Of a DNA stretch of 64,000 nucleotides, positions 8,874-17,099 are shown one piece after another. The position numbers and the translations under genes were made by a program. The stretch is from contig NZ_CP117522.1 of assembly GCF_031679605.1 (NCBI RefSeq), positions 4,402,001 through 4,466,000 of the forward strand, given 5' to 3'. Under the pieces are notes generated by a model. That model saw only the letters and a program-made list of their open reading frames with translations, was not told the origin of the DNA and ran no database searches. The first letter of the stretch is position 1. The number at the start of each line of letters is the position of its first letter. Source of the stretch: Streptomyces luomodiensis. Lineage in GTDB: Bacteria > Actinomycetota > Actinomycetes > Streptomycetales > Streptomycetaceae.

Positions 8874-9071
8874 AGCTCGGGAGAGTAACCGCGCGCATAA
8901 CACCGGCCGGCACCCGGGTGGGCCCCTATGGGCGCTTCGGTCAGGGCCGCTCGAGACTCTCGGCCACCCCGCTCACCCTGCGATCAGTCGCCGTCACAGG
9001 AGCGACGAAAACCGTCCACTCCCGTTCATTCACCCGCATGGCCCCCACTTTCCGGCCTAGCTTCCCCTCCA

Positions 9072-9174
9072 GGTGGCAGTCCGCTTCCCGTCAACCGAGG
9101 GTCCCCGCCTTCATGGCGGGCTGCCACCCGCCCGTCCGTTCCCCATGAAGGTCCAGGACCCGAAACGTCCTGGA
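9072..9174 (+). promoter_or_regulatory. Structured 5' leader of the second NlpC/P60 gene
   Basis: Between the promoter region and the GTG at 9206, nested and adjacent stems are visible. GGTGGCAG (9072-9079) pairs with CTGCCACC (9121-9128) and encloses CCCGCC/GGCGGG (9104-9109 with 9115-9120) and a weak CCC/GGG helix, a possible three-way junction. It is followed by the perfect hairpin TCCAGGAC/GTCCTGGA (9152-9159 with 9167-9174, loop CCGAAAC). It lacks the c-di-AMP riboswitch core seen upstream of the paralogue. A ligand or protein effector is unknown. Confidence 0.4.
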
Positions 9175-9205
9175 ATGCCCAAGAGAGACCAGGTGAACCG
9201 CCGCA

Positions 9206-10240
9206 GTGGCGTCGCACAGGAAGCCCAAGCAGCGCTCGCTCACCAGCAGCACCGCCCGCGCGGCCGCGCTCCTCGCCCTCACGGGCACCGCGTCCGCCAC
9301 CCTCCTCGACGGCACCGGGCACGCCGAGCACCACCTCACCCCCGCTCAGGTGAGGGCGAAGGTCGATGAGTACCGACGGGAGGCCGAGGAGGCCACCGAG
9401 AAGTACAACGGCGCGAAGGACAAGGCCGACAAGGCCCGGCGGGCGCTGGACGCGCTGCGCGACCAGGCCGCCCGCCGCACCACCCGGCTCAACGCCGCGC
9501 GCAACGCCCTCGGCGCCTTCGCCGCCGCCCAGTACCGCTCCGGGACCATCGCCCCGGCCCTCCAGCTCGCCCTGTCCTCTTCCCCCGACCAGTACCTCCA
9601 GCGCGCCTCGCTCGTCGAGCGCGCGGGGAACCGCCAGACCGCCCTGATCACCGCCGTCGGCCGTCAGGAGCGGACATTACGCCAGGTCCGCGGCGAGGCG
9701 GCCGACCGCCTCGCCGCTCTGCGCCTCTCCCAGACGGCGGCCGCCCGCCACAAGCGGACCGTCCAGGAGAAGCTCGCCGCCGCCGACCGCCTCCTCGACC
9801 GGCTGACCGACGAGCAGCGGCGGCGTCTGTCGGCGGCCCAGGAGGCCCGGGACGGCGGCAAGGCCGGGGCCGGCTCGCCCGTTCCCGCCACGGGCCGCGC
9901 CGCCCTCGCCGTCTCCTACGCGTACGCGGCCCTCGGCAAGCCGTACATCTGGGGCGCCACCGGCCCCCATGGCTATGACTGCTCGGGGCTCACGCAGGCC
10001 GCCTGGCGCGCCGCCGGTGTCTCCCTGCCCCGCACCACCTACACCCAGATCAGCGCCGGGCAGCGGGTCCAGCGTGACCAACTGGCCCCTGGCGACCTGG
10101 TCTTCTTCTACTCCGGCATCAGCCATGTCGGCATCTACATCGGCGGCGGCCGCATGATCCACGCCCCACACCCCGGAGCCCCCGTGCGGGTGGCCTCCGT
10201 GTCCGACATGCCTTTCGCGGGAGCGGCCCGCCCGGCGTAA
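9206..10240 (+). CDS. Second secreted NlpC/P60 peptidoglycan endopeptidase
   Basis: A paralogue of the gene at 6373, 344 residues, with the same MASHRKP start, a signal peptide ending near GTGHAEHH (about residue 38), a coiled-coil stalk (about 45-225) and a C-terminal NlpC/P60 domain. Catalytic Cys259 lies in YDCSG and His307 in SHVGIYIG, followed by MIHAP. It begins at a GTG with AGGTGA nine bases upstream. It should cut stem peptides in the wall as its paralogue does, but its 235-bp upstream leader is different, so the two are probably expressed under different conditions. The stalk is shorter and Arg-richer than in the paralogue. Confidence 0.92.
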   Translation: MASHRKPKQRSLTSSTARAAALLALTGTASATLLDGTGHAEHHLTPAQVRAKVDEYRREAEEATEKYNGAKDKADKARRALDALRDQAARRTTRLNAARNALGAFAAAQYRSGTIAPALQLALSSSPDQYLQRASLVERAGNRQTALITAVGRQERTLRQVRGEAADRLAALRLSQTAAARHKRTVQEKLAAADRLLDRLTDEQRRRLSAAQEARDGGKAGAGSPVPATGRAALAVSYAYAALGKPYIWGATGPHGYDCSGLTQAAWRAAGVSLPRTTYTQISAGQRVQRDQLAPGDLVFFYSGISHVGIYIGGGRMIHAPHPGAPVRVASVSDMPFAGAARPA

Positions 10241-10370
10241 CCCGCCCCGCTCGGGGAGGCGGTGCTCGCCATGACGAGGGACTCGGCGGACGTGAGTCGA
10301 TGGCGGCGATCTGTCGGCGGGTTGCGGTGGGCTGCGGCGGGTGACGGCGATCTGTCGGCGGGGCGTCGGT

Positions 10371-10424
10371 CACGCCCGTAAGGGTGGAGCTCACGGCCGT
10401 AAGGGTGTCGTCGCGGCCGTAAGG
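10371..10424 (+). promoter_or_regulatory. Three phased direct repeats upstream of the SDR gene
   Basis: CACGCCCGTAAGG, CACGGCCGTAAGG and CGCGGCCGTAAGG place GTAAGG at 10378, 10399 and 10419, a spacing of 21 and 20 bases, or about two helical turns. A second direct repeat of GGCGATCTGTCGGCGGG precedes them (about 10307 and 10346). Phased repeats suggest tandem binding of a regulator; no protein can be named. Confidence 0.45.
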
Positions 10425-10499
10425 CTGATACGTGGCCGCGCAGGCCACATCCCGTCACCGAGCAGATGTCGTCATGAACCCCGACGCGAGGAGCCCCGT

Positions 10500-11471
10500 A
10501 TGCCTTCCGCATCCCCGACCGAGCCATGGGACGTCCACCGGCTGCCGTCCGCCCAGGGCAAGACCTTCCTGGTGACCGGCGGCAACGCGGGGATCGGGTA
10601 CTTCGTCGCCGAACAGCTCGCCGGTACGGGGGCCACCGTCGTCCTCGGCAGCCGGGACCCGGCGAAGGCGGACGCCGCCGTGGCCTCGATCCGCTCCCGG
10701 CTCCCCGATGCCCGGGTGCGTCATATCCGGCTGGACCTCGCCGCTCTCTCCTCGCTCAAAGCCTCCGTGGAAGCGCTGGGGTTGGATCGTCTGGACGCGG
10801 TCGTCCACAACGCCGGGGTGAAGTTCGACCAGCCACCCCGCCGTGAGACCGACGACGGCCATGAGGCGATGTTCGGGATCAACCACCTCGGGCACTTCGC
10901 GCTGACCCACTGGCTGATGCCCCTGCTCACCGCCGCGCCCGAGGGCCGCGTCGTCACCACGGGCAGCTTCGCGGCCAAGTCCGAGCGGCTGGACCTCGAC
11001 GACCTCCAGAGCATCCGTGACTACCGGCCGGAGCGCACCTATGGGCGGTCGAAACTGGCCCAGATGCTCTTCGGTTTCGAACTCGACCGCCGGCTGAGGG
11101 CGGTCGGCAGCACGGTGCGGAGCGTGGTCACCCACCCGGGCGGCGCGCTCGACTCCCTCACCCCCTCGCGCCCGCCGATCCACGTCCGTACGACCGGCGA
11201 ACGGCTGCGGGGTCTGCCCGCCGGTGTCCTCATCCAGGGCAAGGAGGCCGCCGCCTGGCCCGCCGTACGAGCGGTCCTCGACCCGTCCGTCACCGGCGGC
11301 GAGCTATGGGTCCCCCGGACCTTCGGCCTCCGCGGCGTCCCCCGGCGCGAGCCCGTCCGAGGCCATCTGGCGGATGCGGAGGTCGCGGCACACCTGTGGT
11401 CGGCGAGCCGCGACCTGACGGGGGTCGAGCCGGAGTTCGGTCCGGCACAAGGACCAGATCAGGACGCGTAG
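10500..11471 (+). CDS. Short-chain dehydrogenase/reductase (retinol-dehydrogenase-like)
   Basis: An NAD(P)-dependent SDR of 323 residues with a cofactor loop TGGNAGIG at 26-33, an HNAGV segment and the active site YGRSK, with Tyr181 and Lys185. The long C-terminal part and NHLGHFALT segment match the protochlorophyllide/retinol-dehydrogenase-like SDR branch common in actinomycetes. The substrate is unknown. The open frame starts at 10341, but GCGAGGAG sits just before the ATG at 10500. The gene stands alone behind phased direct repeats and converges on a nitroreductase. Cytoplasmic. Confidence 0.85.
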   Translation: MPSASPTEPWDVHRLPSAQGKTFLVTGGNAGIGYFVAEQLAGTGATVVLGSRDPAKADAAVASIRSRLPDARVRHIRLDLAALSSLKASVEALGLDRLDAVVHNAGVKFDQPPRRETDDGHEAMFGINHLGHFALTHWLMPLLTAAPEGRVVTTGSFAAKSERLDLDDLQSIRDYRPERTYGRSKLAQMLFGFELDRRLRAVGSTVRSVVTHPGGALDSLTPSRPPIHVRTTGERLRGLPAGVLIQGKEAAAWPAVRAVLDPSVTGGELWVPRTFGLRGVPRREPVRGHLADAEVAAHLWSASRDLTGVEPEFGPAQGPDQDA

Positions 11472-11499
11472 TACGAACGCTGGAGCGCAGGAGCCAACC

Positions 11500-11515
11500 G
11501 TGATCTGTCGATCAC
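11500..11515. terminator. Short hairpin between convergent SDR and nitroreductase
   Basis: GTGATC (11500-11505) and GATCAC (11510-11515) form a 6-bp stem with a four-base loop, 29 bases after the SDR stop. It is weaker than the other terminators in the window. Confidence 0.4.
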
Positions 11516-11538
11516 ATGAAGTCACCGGATCGGGTGGT

Positions 11539-12276
11539 TCAGTCGCTGAAGCGGGTCGTTTCGCTCAACTCCGCACGCGGGATGGAGATGCCGTTCACCG
11601 GGGCGGACGGGTCCGCGTAGCCGAAGGAGACGCCGAGCAGCAGCTTGCGGTCCGCCGCGACGCCCAGAGAGCGGCGCACCGTGTCGGCATAGAAGCTGAG
11701 GAGGCCCTGCGGGCAGCTCGCGATGCCATGGGCGGTCAGGGCGAGCAGCAGGGTCTGGCCGTACATGCCGACGTCGGCCGCCATCCGCACCTCCGCGGTG
11801 GACGGCAGGAACAGCAGGGCGACGTGCGGGGCGCCGTAGAAGTCCAGGCTTTCGACGTCGTACGCGGCGCGGGCCGCCTGATCGTCGCGGCCTATGCCCA
11901 GCGCGCCGTACATCGCGGCGCCCGCCGCGCGGCGCCGCTTCTGGTGGACGTCGCCGTACATGCCGTCGTCGTAGGGGAAGTCCGGGGTCATCCGCCCGGC
12001 GGCGTGGGCGGCTCGCAGATCCGCGCTGAGCCGGTCGCGGGACGCGCCGCTGACCACCTCGATATGCCAGGGCTGGGTGTTGGAGTTGGAGGGCGCCGCG
12101 CCCGCGAGGGAGAACACGGCGCGGAGGGTCTCCTGCGGTACGGGGTCGGGGCGGAAGGCGCGGACGGCCCGGCGGCCACGGATGAGCCGCTCGGCGTTGG
12201 CGCGCAGGGTCGGGCAGGGGAGGGTGGTGGTCATGCCGCTGTTGGTTCCTTGGTCGTTGGTCGAGTGCTGAGCCAT
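11539..12276 (-). CDS. Nitroreductase-family FMN oxidoreductase
   Basis: A 245-residue flavin-dependent nitroreductase that would reduce nitro or quinone substrates with NAD(P)H. Visible signatures are RRAVRAF near the start (phosphate-binding arginines), GAAPSNSNTQPWH in the FMN site, and GQTLLLALTAHGIASCPQG. It starts 13 bases after the stop of the TetR gene, so the two form an operon and the TetR protein probably controls it. An alternative ATG lies at 12234 (MTTTLPCP), closer to the usual family start. The substrate is unknown; such pairs often handle xenobiotics. Confidence 0.87.
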   Translation of the reverse strand: MAQHSTNDQGTNSGMTTTLPCPTLRANAERLIRGRRAVRAFRPDPVPQETLRAVFSLAGAAPSNSNTQPWHIEVVSGASRDRLSADLRAAHAAGRMTPDFPYDDGMYGDVHQKRRRAAGAAMYGALGIGRDDQAARAAYDVESLDFYGAPHVALLFLPSTAEVRMAADVGMYGQTLLLALTAHGIASCPQGLLSFYADTVRRSLGVAADRKLLLGVSFGYADPSAPVNGISIPRAELSETTRFSD

Positions 12277-12289
12277 TGGGCCGTGGGGA

Positions 12290-12907
12290 CTACGGGGCCA
12301 CCGCGCCGCAGGAGCTGCCGGGGGCCGCGGGAGCGTCCGCGTCCAGGAAGGACTGGATGATCCGCTCCGCCGCCTCCTTCAGCGCGGCCGCGGAGCGCTC
12401 GGCCGAGAAGATCTGCGTGGTGACGTTGGCGCCCTCCACCAGCATCTGGAGCATGTAGGCCAGACCCTGCGGATCGCGGACCGGCAGCGGGGCGATCAGA
12501 TCGGCCAGCATCTCCAGGTACTCGGCCTTCAGCCCGCCGGCCGTCCGGTGCACCGGGTGGTCGCGGTCGGGGAATTCGACGCAGGCGTTGGCCAACGGGC
12601 AGCCGCGGAAGTCCGGCTCGCTGATCCGGTCCGCGATGGCGCCTATGACGTGGCGCAGTTGGGCCAGCGGATCGCCGGGACACGCCCCGCGCGCCGCCTC
12701 CAGCCAGTCGCGCGGGGGGTCTGCCTGCGCCTTCACATAGGCGACGGCCAGATGGTCCTTGGACTCGAAGCTCCGGTAGATGCTGGGCTTCCCGACCCCG
12801 GAACGCTCGGCGATCTCGGCGACGCCGACCGCGCGGATGCCCTCTTGGTAGAAGAGATCGCACGCGACGCCCCAGACCCGCTGCCCCGCCGGTGACCGTC
12901 CTGCCAT
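12290..12907 (-). CDS. TetR-family repressor of the nitroreductase operon
   Basis: A 205-residue one-component regulator with an N-terminal helix-turn-helix (about residues 12-58, including VAEIAERSGVGKPSIYRSFESK) and an all-helical ligand domain with a GANVTTQIFSAE segment near the end. The open frame begins at 12988, but that extension runs through two palindromic operators, so I place the start at ATG 12907. It heads an operon with the nitroreductase. Two dyads with core GTACCG-N2-CGGTAC lie 24-77 bases upstream, which points to autoregulation. The inducer is unknown. Confidence 0.9.
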   Translation of the reverse strand: MAGRSPAGQRVWGVACDLFYQEGIRAVGVAEIAERSGVGKPSIYRSFESKDHLAVAYVKAQADPPRDWLEAARGACPGDPLAQLRHVIGAIADRISEPDFRGCPLANACVEFPDRDHPVHRTAGGLKAEYLEMLADLIAPLPVRDPQGLAYMLQMLVEGANVTTQIFSAERSAAALKEAAERIIQSFLDADAPAAPGSSCGAVAP

Positions 12908-12930
12908 CAGGCCCACCCTTCCTGTCCGAC

Positions 12931-12984
12931 GTACCGTTCGGTACTCACGCGTGACGCCCACCGTACCGATCGGTACGGTGGGCG
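12931..12984. promoter_or_regulatory. Double TetR operator, including a perfect 30-bp palindrome
   Basis: GTACCGTTCGGTAC (12931-12944) and a 30-bp perfect palindrome at 12955-12984 whose core is GTACCGATCGGTAC share the half-site GTACCG. Their centres are 32 bp apart, close to three helical turns. They lie directly upstream of the TetR start. The longer palindrome also lies 45 bases after the SDR stop at 13030 and could double as that gene's terminator. Confidence 0.8.
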
Positions 12985-13029
12985 TCAACCGCTACGCCAC
13001 CGGGGCGTCCCCCACGGTCGGCGGACCGC

Positions 13030-13848
13030 TCAGGCCCGGCTGCCGCCGTCCACCCGTAGCACCGTGCCGGTCACGTAGGAGGCGCGGTCGCTGAGGAGCC
13101 ACGCGGCGGCCTGGGCGATCTCGTCCGGGTCGGCGGCACGGCGCAGCGGGGCCTGCGTCGTGATCCGCTCGATGACGCCGGGGGAGCTGTCCTCCCATTC
13201 GCGGATCATCTCGGTGATCGTGGCGCCGGGCGCGATGGCGTTGACGCGGATGCCCTCCGGGCCGTACGTGACGGCGGCCGACTCGGTGAGGCTGTTGACC
13301 GCGCGCTTCATGGCGCTGTACGCCGGGAGTTCGGGGTTGCCCATGAGGCTGCCGACGCTCGAGTTGTTGACGATGGCGCCCGTTCCGGCGGTGGCGCGGA
13401 TGGCCGTCACCTCGGCGGTCATGGCCAGCCAGGGGCCCCTGAGGTTGACGGCGTAGACATGGTCGAAGTCGGCCTCCGGGAACTGGTCCATCGGGCCCGG
13501 CTGATGGCTCGTCGCGCCGTTGTTGAAGGCCACGTCGAGCCGGCCGTACAGCTCCACGGCCCGGTCGACGGCGGCCCGCACGCTCGCCGCGTCGGCCAGG
13601 TCGCACACGACGTGGTCCGCGGTACCGCCGGTCGCCCGGATCTCCTCGGCGACCGCCTTGATCTGGGCCTCCGTACGGGCCGCCAGCAGCACCCGGGCGC
13701 CCTCCCGGGCGAAGAGGCGCGCCGCGGCGGCGCCGATGCCGCGCCCGGCGCCAGTGACGAAGGCGACCTTGTCGGCCAGCAGGCCGAGGCCGACCCCGGT
13801 GGCGGCGCGGGTCAGGGTCTCGGGGGTGGTGTCCGGTGTGTTGTCCAT
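13030..13848 (-). CDS. Short-chain dehydrogenase (classical FabG-like SDR)
   Basis: A 272-residue classical SDR with a TGAGRGIG cofactor loop (32-39), a NNGA motif in place of the usual NNAG, the catalytic YSAMK, and the C-terminal VTGTVLRVDGGS characteristic of FabG-type reductases. It reduces or oxidises an unknown carbonyl/alcohol with NAD(P). The open frame extends to 13914, but ATG 13848 gives a short leader before the Rossmann fold. It is divergent from the MmyB-type regulator at 13935, 86 bases away; in streptomycetes such pairs are usually regulator and target. The NNGA variant is a small departure at the cofactor-binding loop. Confidence 0.88.
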   Translation of the reverse strand: MDNTPDTTPETLTRAATGVGLGLLADKVAFVTGAGRGIGAAAARLFAREGARVLLAARTEAQIKAVAEEIRATGGTADHVVCDLADAASVRAAVDRAVELYGRLDVAFNNGATSHQPGPMDQFPEADFDHVYAVNLRGPWLAMTAEVTAIRATAGTGAIVNNSSVGSLMGNPELPAYSAMKRAVNSLTESAAVTYGPEGIRVNAIAPGATITEMIREWEDSSPGVIERITTQAPLRRAADPDEIAQAAAWLLSDRASYVTGTVLRVDGGSRA

Positions 13849-13881
13849 GGTCACGAGCCTGCGACCGGCCGCACAGCTCAT

Positions 13882-13902
13882 CCAGGCACCGGCGATACCT
13901 GG
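13882..13902. promoter_or_regulatory. Dyad in the SDR / MmyB-type regulator divergent promoter
   Basis: CCAGG (13882-13886) and CCTGG (13898-13902) form an inverted repeat with an 11-base spacer in the 86-bp gap between the divergent genes. A binding site for the neighbouring XRE/MmyB protein is plausible but not shown. Confidence 0.35.
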
Positions 13903-13934
13903 TTGAGCCCCCACCGTCCGCCCACACTGAGGGC

Positions 13935-14786
13935 GTGGACAGACGAGAACTTGCGGCCTTCCTGCGCAGCCGGCGCGAGCGGATCACCCCCGCCGACGTG
14001 GGACTGCCCGCCGGGACGCGGCGCCGCACCCCGGGGCTGCGGCGCGAGGAGGTGGCGCAGTTGGCGTTCATCTCGACCGAGTACTACACGCGGCTGGAGC
14101 AGGCCCGCGCGCCGCGCCCGTCCCGCGAGGTGCTGGCCGGGCTGGCCCGCGCCCTGCGGCTGGCCGACGCCGAGCGGGTCCACCTCCACCATCTCGCGGG
14201 CGCCCCGCCCGGTCCGGCGGCCGGACCGTCCCGTGAGGTGCGGCCGAGCATCGCGGAGCTGCTGCGGCGGCTGCCGCACGCGGCGGCGATCGTCGTGTCC
14301 GCAAGTTACGAGGTCATCGCCTGGAACGACTTGGCCGCCGCCTTCATGGAGGACTTCTCCGCCCTCTCGCGCCGCGACCGCAACCTGGCCCGCCGCGCCT
14401 TCCTCGGGCCACACCGGGACGGGCGGCGGCTGTACGGGGTGACGGACGCGGACGCGTTCGCCCGGACCGCGGCCGAGGAGCTGCGCGCCACGGCCGCCCG
14501 CTACCCCGACGACCCGGAGGTGACCGGGCTGGTGGCCGAGCTCCGTTCGGGCAGCGAGGAGTTCGCCCGGCTGTGGGACTCCCACGACGTGTCGACCGGG
14601 CCCACCCTGTGCAAGACGTTCCACCATCCGCTCGTCGGGTCCATCACCGTCAACTGCGACTCGCTGGACATCGCCGACCGGGACCAGCGGGTCGTCATCT
14701 ACACCGCCGACCCCGGTTCACCGTCCGAGGAGGCGCTGAAGCTGCTGTCGGTCATCGGCACCCAGCGCATGGATGTGCCGAGCTAG
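13935..14786 (+). CDS. XRE-family regulator with MmyB-like ligand domain
   Basis: A 283-residue regulator that starts at a GTG after GAGGGC. Residues 1-85 are an XRE helix-turn-helix with the family signature LRREEVAQLAFISTEYYTRLEQ, and residues about 105-275 form the MmyB-like PAS-related ligand domain (SASYEVIAWNDLAAAFMEDF, FHHPLVGSITV). In Streptomyces this family is usually encoded divergently from one SDR and controls it, apparently by sensing a fatty-acid-like ligand; the arrangement here fits exactly. The upstream in-frame ATG at 13836 lies inside the SDR promoter and start region and is rejected. Confidence 0.92.
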   Translation: MDRRELAAFLRSRRERITPADVGLPAGTRRRTPGLRREEVAQLAFISTEYYTRLEQARAPRPSREVLAGLARALRLADAERVHLHHLAGAPPGPAAGPSREVRPSIAELLRRLPHAAAIVVSASYEVIAWNDLAAAFMEDFSALSRRDRNLARRAFLGPHRDGRRLYGVTDADAFARTAAEELRATAARYPDDPEVTGLVAELRSGSEEFARLWDSHDVSTGPTLCKTFHHPLVGSITVNCDSLDIADRDQRVVIYTADPGSPSEEALKLLSVIGTQRMDVPS

Positions 14787-14862
14787 TCAGGGCCGCCTCG
14801 GCGCGGACGTCCGTGGGACGCGCGGCCGCGCCCGTGGTGTCACCTGACCGTTTGAAGGTGGG

Positions 14863-15501
14863 TCAGCTGACCGTCGCGAGGCCGTTCGCCAGCAGGGCGA
14901 AGGCCGCCTCCGCGTCGCGGACCGCGTCCGGGTAGCGGACATCGGCGGTCTCGCCGGACGCCAGGCGCTCGAAGTTCTCCATGGACAGCGCCCATTGGAC
15001 GGCGATGACCTGGACCGAGGCCATCCGGGCGATGAGGTCCGGCGCGTCGGCGGTGTCGCGCAGGGCCTCGGTGAGGGCGCGTTCGCCGCCCGCCTTGAAG
15101 CGCTGCATGCGGTCGATCAGGGCGGGGGTCCGGAAGATCAGTTGGGTGAGCTCCCGGATCTCAGGGGTGTCGTTGAGACCGGTGATCGGATCGCGCCGGC
15201 GCAGGCCGTCGAGGAAGTGGTCGCGCAGAGCGGTCAGCGGGGTGGTGCGCGCGGGGCGGGCGCGCACCACCCGGGCGGATTCGGTCTCGTGGTCGGCCAT
15301 GCGGTGCACCACGAGGTCTTCCTTGGTCGGGAAGTACGCGAACAGCGTGCGCTTGGAGACCTCGGCGGCCTCGGCGATCTGGGCCACGGAGACCTCATGG
15401 AAGCCGCGCTCGATGAAGAGGGCGATCGCGGCGTCCGAGATCGCCTCGCGGGTCCGCTGCTTCTTGCGTTCCCGCAGGCCGGGCTGGTTCTCGGTCGTCA
15501 C
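14863..15501 (-). CDS. TetR-family regulator divergent from FAD monooxygenase
   Basis: A 212-residue TetR protein starting at a GTG. The helix-turn-helix covers about residues 15-62 (VAQIAEAAEVSKRTLFAYFPTKEDL), followed by a helical ligand domain of the TetR_C_23-like type. It is separated by 87 bases from the divergent flavin monooxygenase, and the gap carries inverted TGCAC half-sites, so it most likely represses that gene and itself. The inducer is unknown and could be the aromatic substrate or antibiotic that the monooxygenase handles. Confidence 0.9.
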   Translation of the reverse strand: MTTENQPGLRERKKQRTREAISDAAIALFIERGFHEVSVAQIAEAAEVSKRTLFAYFPTKEDLVVHRMADHETESARVVRARPARTTPLTALRDHFLDGLRRRDPITGLNDTPEIRELTQLIFRTPALIDRMQRFKAGGERALTEALRDTADAPDLIARMASVQVIAVQWALSMENFERLASGETADVRYPDAVRDAEAAFALLANGLATVS

Positions 15502-15521
15502 GCGCCCACACTACCCCACAA

Positions 15522-15573
15522 ACTGCACTTGGAATAGTTCTGCACCTGGTGTACTTATTTACCGAGTGCAGAA
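15522..15573. promoter_or_regulatory. TetR operator/promoter region before FAD monooxygenase
   Basis: TTCTGCAC (15538-15545) and GTGCAGAA (15566-15573) are perfect inverted arms with a 20-base spacer. A third ACTGCACT lies at 15522-15529. The spacer holds the AT-rich GTACTTATTT, unusual for this genome and suitable for a -10 region of the monooxygenase promoter. Confidence 0.6.
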
Positions 15574-15588
15574 GTGAGGGAGGGCGAA

Positions 15589-17094
15589 ATGGAGTCGATC
15601 GAGACCGAGGTCGTCATCGTGGGTGCCGGGCCGACCGGGCTGACGCTGGCGTACGAGCTGGCCCTGGCCGGGGTGGAGACCCTGGTGCTGGAGAAGCTGC
15701 CGGAGCGCCTCCAGCAGGTGAAGGGCGGGGCGATCCAGCCCCGTACGGCGGAAATGCTGGAGCTGCGGGGGCTGCTGGAGCCGATGCTGCGGCGGGCCAT
15801 GCCGCGCGGACCGGTCGGCGGGCACTTCGCGATGCTGCCGGTGCCGCTGGACTGCCGCCCCTGGGACACCCGGTATCCGTCCCCGATCTCGCTCCCCCAG
15901 TGGGAGATCGAAGAGGTGCTGGAAGAACGGGCGACCGCCCTGGGCGCGCGGATACGGCGCGGGGCCGCCGTGACGTCGGTCGAGGCGGACACCGACGGGG
16001 TGACCGTCGCGGCGGACGACGGTCCACGGGTGCGGGCGCGGTACGTGGTGGCGTGCGACGGGGGCCACAGTGCGGTCCGTAAGAAGCTCGGAATGCCGTT
16101 CCCCGGGCGGTCCGGGACATATCTGGCGGTGCTCGCCGACGTTCGGCTGTCGTCCGTATCGGAGCTGGTGCCCCGGGAGCAGGGGCACATCAGCACCCTG
16201 ACGCGGCAGGCGAACGACTACTGGGCGATGCTCGTCCCGCTCGGCGACGACCGCTACCGGCTCACCTACGGGTACTACGGCTCCGAGGACCGCCCGGAGG
16301 TCACCCGGGACACGCCCGTCGGCGACGACGAGATCGCCGCCGCGCTGCGGGCCGTGTACGGCGAGGGGACGGTGCTCGGCGGGGTGGACAACTCCTCCCG
16401 GTTCAGCGACGCCACCCGGCAGGTCGAGCGCTACCGGGCCGGCCGGGTGCTGTTCGCGGGGGACGCCGCGCACATCCATCCGCCGCTGGGCGGGCAGGGG
16501 CTGAACCTCGGTGTGCAGGACGCGTTCAACCTGGGCTGGAAGCTGGCCGCCACCCTCCATGGGCGGGCCCCGGCCGGGTTGCTGGACAGCTACCACGCCG
16601 AACGGCACCCGGTCGCGGCCGGAGTGCTGCACCACACCTCGGCTCAGCGGGTGCTGGCGGATCCGCGCCCGGACAACGAGGACGTGATGGCCCTGCGGGA
16701 GATCGTCACCGATCTGCTGCGGCTGCCGGACGCCAACCGGCACCTGGCGGGGCTGATGTCGGGGCTGGCGCTGGGGTACGAGATCCCCGGTGCCCGCCAT
16801 CCGCTGGCCGGGCAGCGGGTGCCGGACACCGAGCTGGTCACCGCGTCCGGGCCCGCCCGGCTGTCGTCGCTGTTCGGCCCGGGACACGCCGTGCTGCTGG
16901 ACGTGGGCGGGCTCGTCCCGGACGGCGTACGGCTGCCGGAGCGGGTCGACCTCGTACCCGCCAAGTCCACGGCCGACCTGGGCGCGGGCGCACTGCTGTT
17001 CCGCCCCGACGGCTACGTCTGCTGGGCGGCGGACGACGCCGCCGCGTGCCGCGAGGGGGTGCTGCCCGCGATCGCCGCGCATCTGGTGGCCTGA
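15589..17094 (+). CDS. FAD-dependent aromatic monooxygenase (rifampicin-monooxygenase-like)
   Basis: A 501-residue flavoprotein hydroxylase of the PheA/TfdB group, which uses NAD(P)H and O2 to hydroxylate aromatic rings. It has a Rossmann motif GAGPTG at 12-17, a DG motif ACDGGHSAVRK, and the FAD ribityl-binding GDAAHIHPPLGGQGLN followed by VQDAFNLGWKLA. The last 110 residues match the thioredoxin-like C-terminal domain of this class. ATG 15589 follows GGGAGGG; the frame's GTG at 15574 overlaps that site. Closest in feel to rifampicin or tetracenomycin-type monooxygenases, but the substrate cannot be read from sequence. Probably induced through the divergent TetR. Confidence 0.88.
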   Translation: MESIETEVVIVGAGPTGLTLAYELALAGVETLVLEKLPERLQQVKGGAIQPRTAEMLELRGLLEPMLRRAMPRGPVGGHFAMLPVPLDCRPWDTRYPSPISLPQWEIEEVLEERATALGARIRRGAAVTSVEADTDGVTVAADDGPRVRARYVVACDGGHSAVRKKLGMPFPGRSGTYLAVLADVRLSSVSELVPREQGHISTLTRQANDYWAMLVPLGDDRYRLTYGYYGSEDRPEVTRDTPVGDDEIAAALRAVYGEGTVLGGVDNSSRFSDATRQVERYRAGRVLFAGDAAHIHPPLGGQGLNLGVQDAFNLGWKLAATLHGRAPAGLLDSYHAERHPVAAGVLHHTSAQRVLADPRPDNEDVMALREIVTDLLRLPDANRHLAGLMSGLALGYEIPGARHPLAGQRVPDTELVTASGPARLSSLFGPGHAVLLDVGGLVPDGVRLPERVDLVPAKSTADLGAGALLFRPDGYVCWAADDAAACREGVLPAIAAHLVA

Positions 17095-17099
17095 CGATC

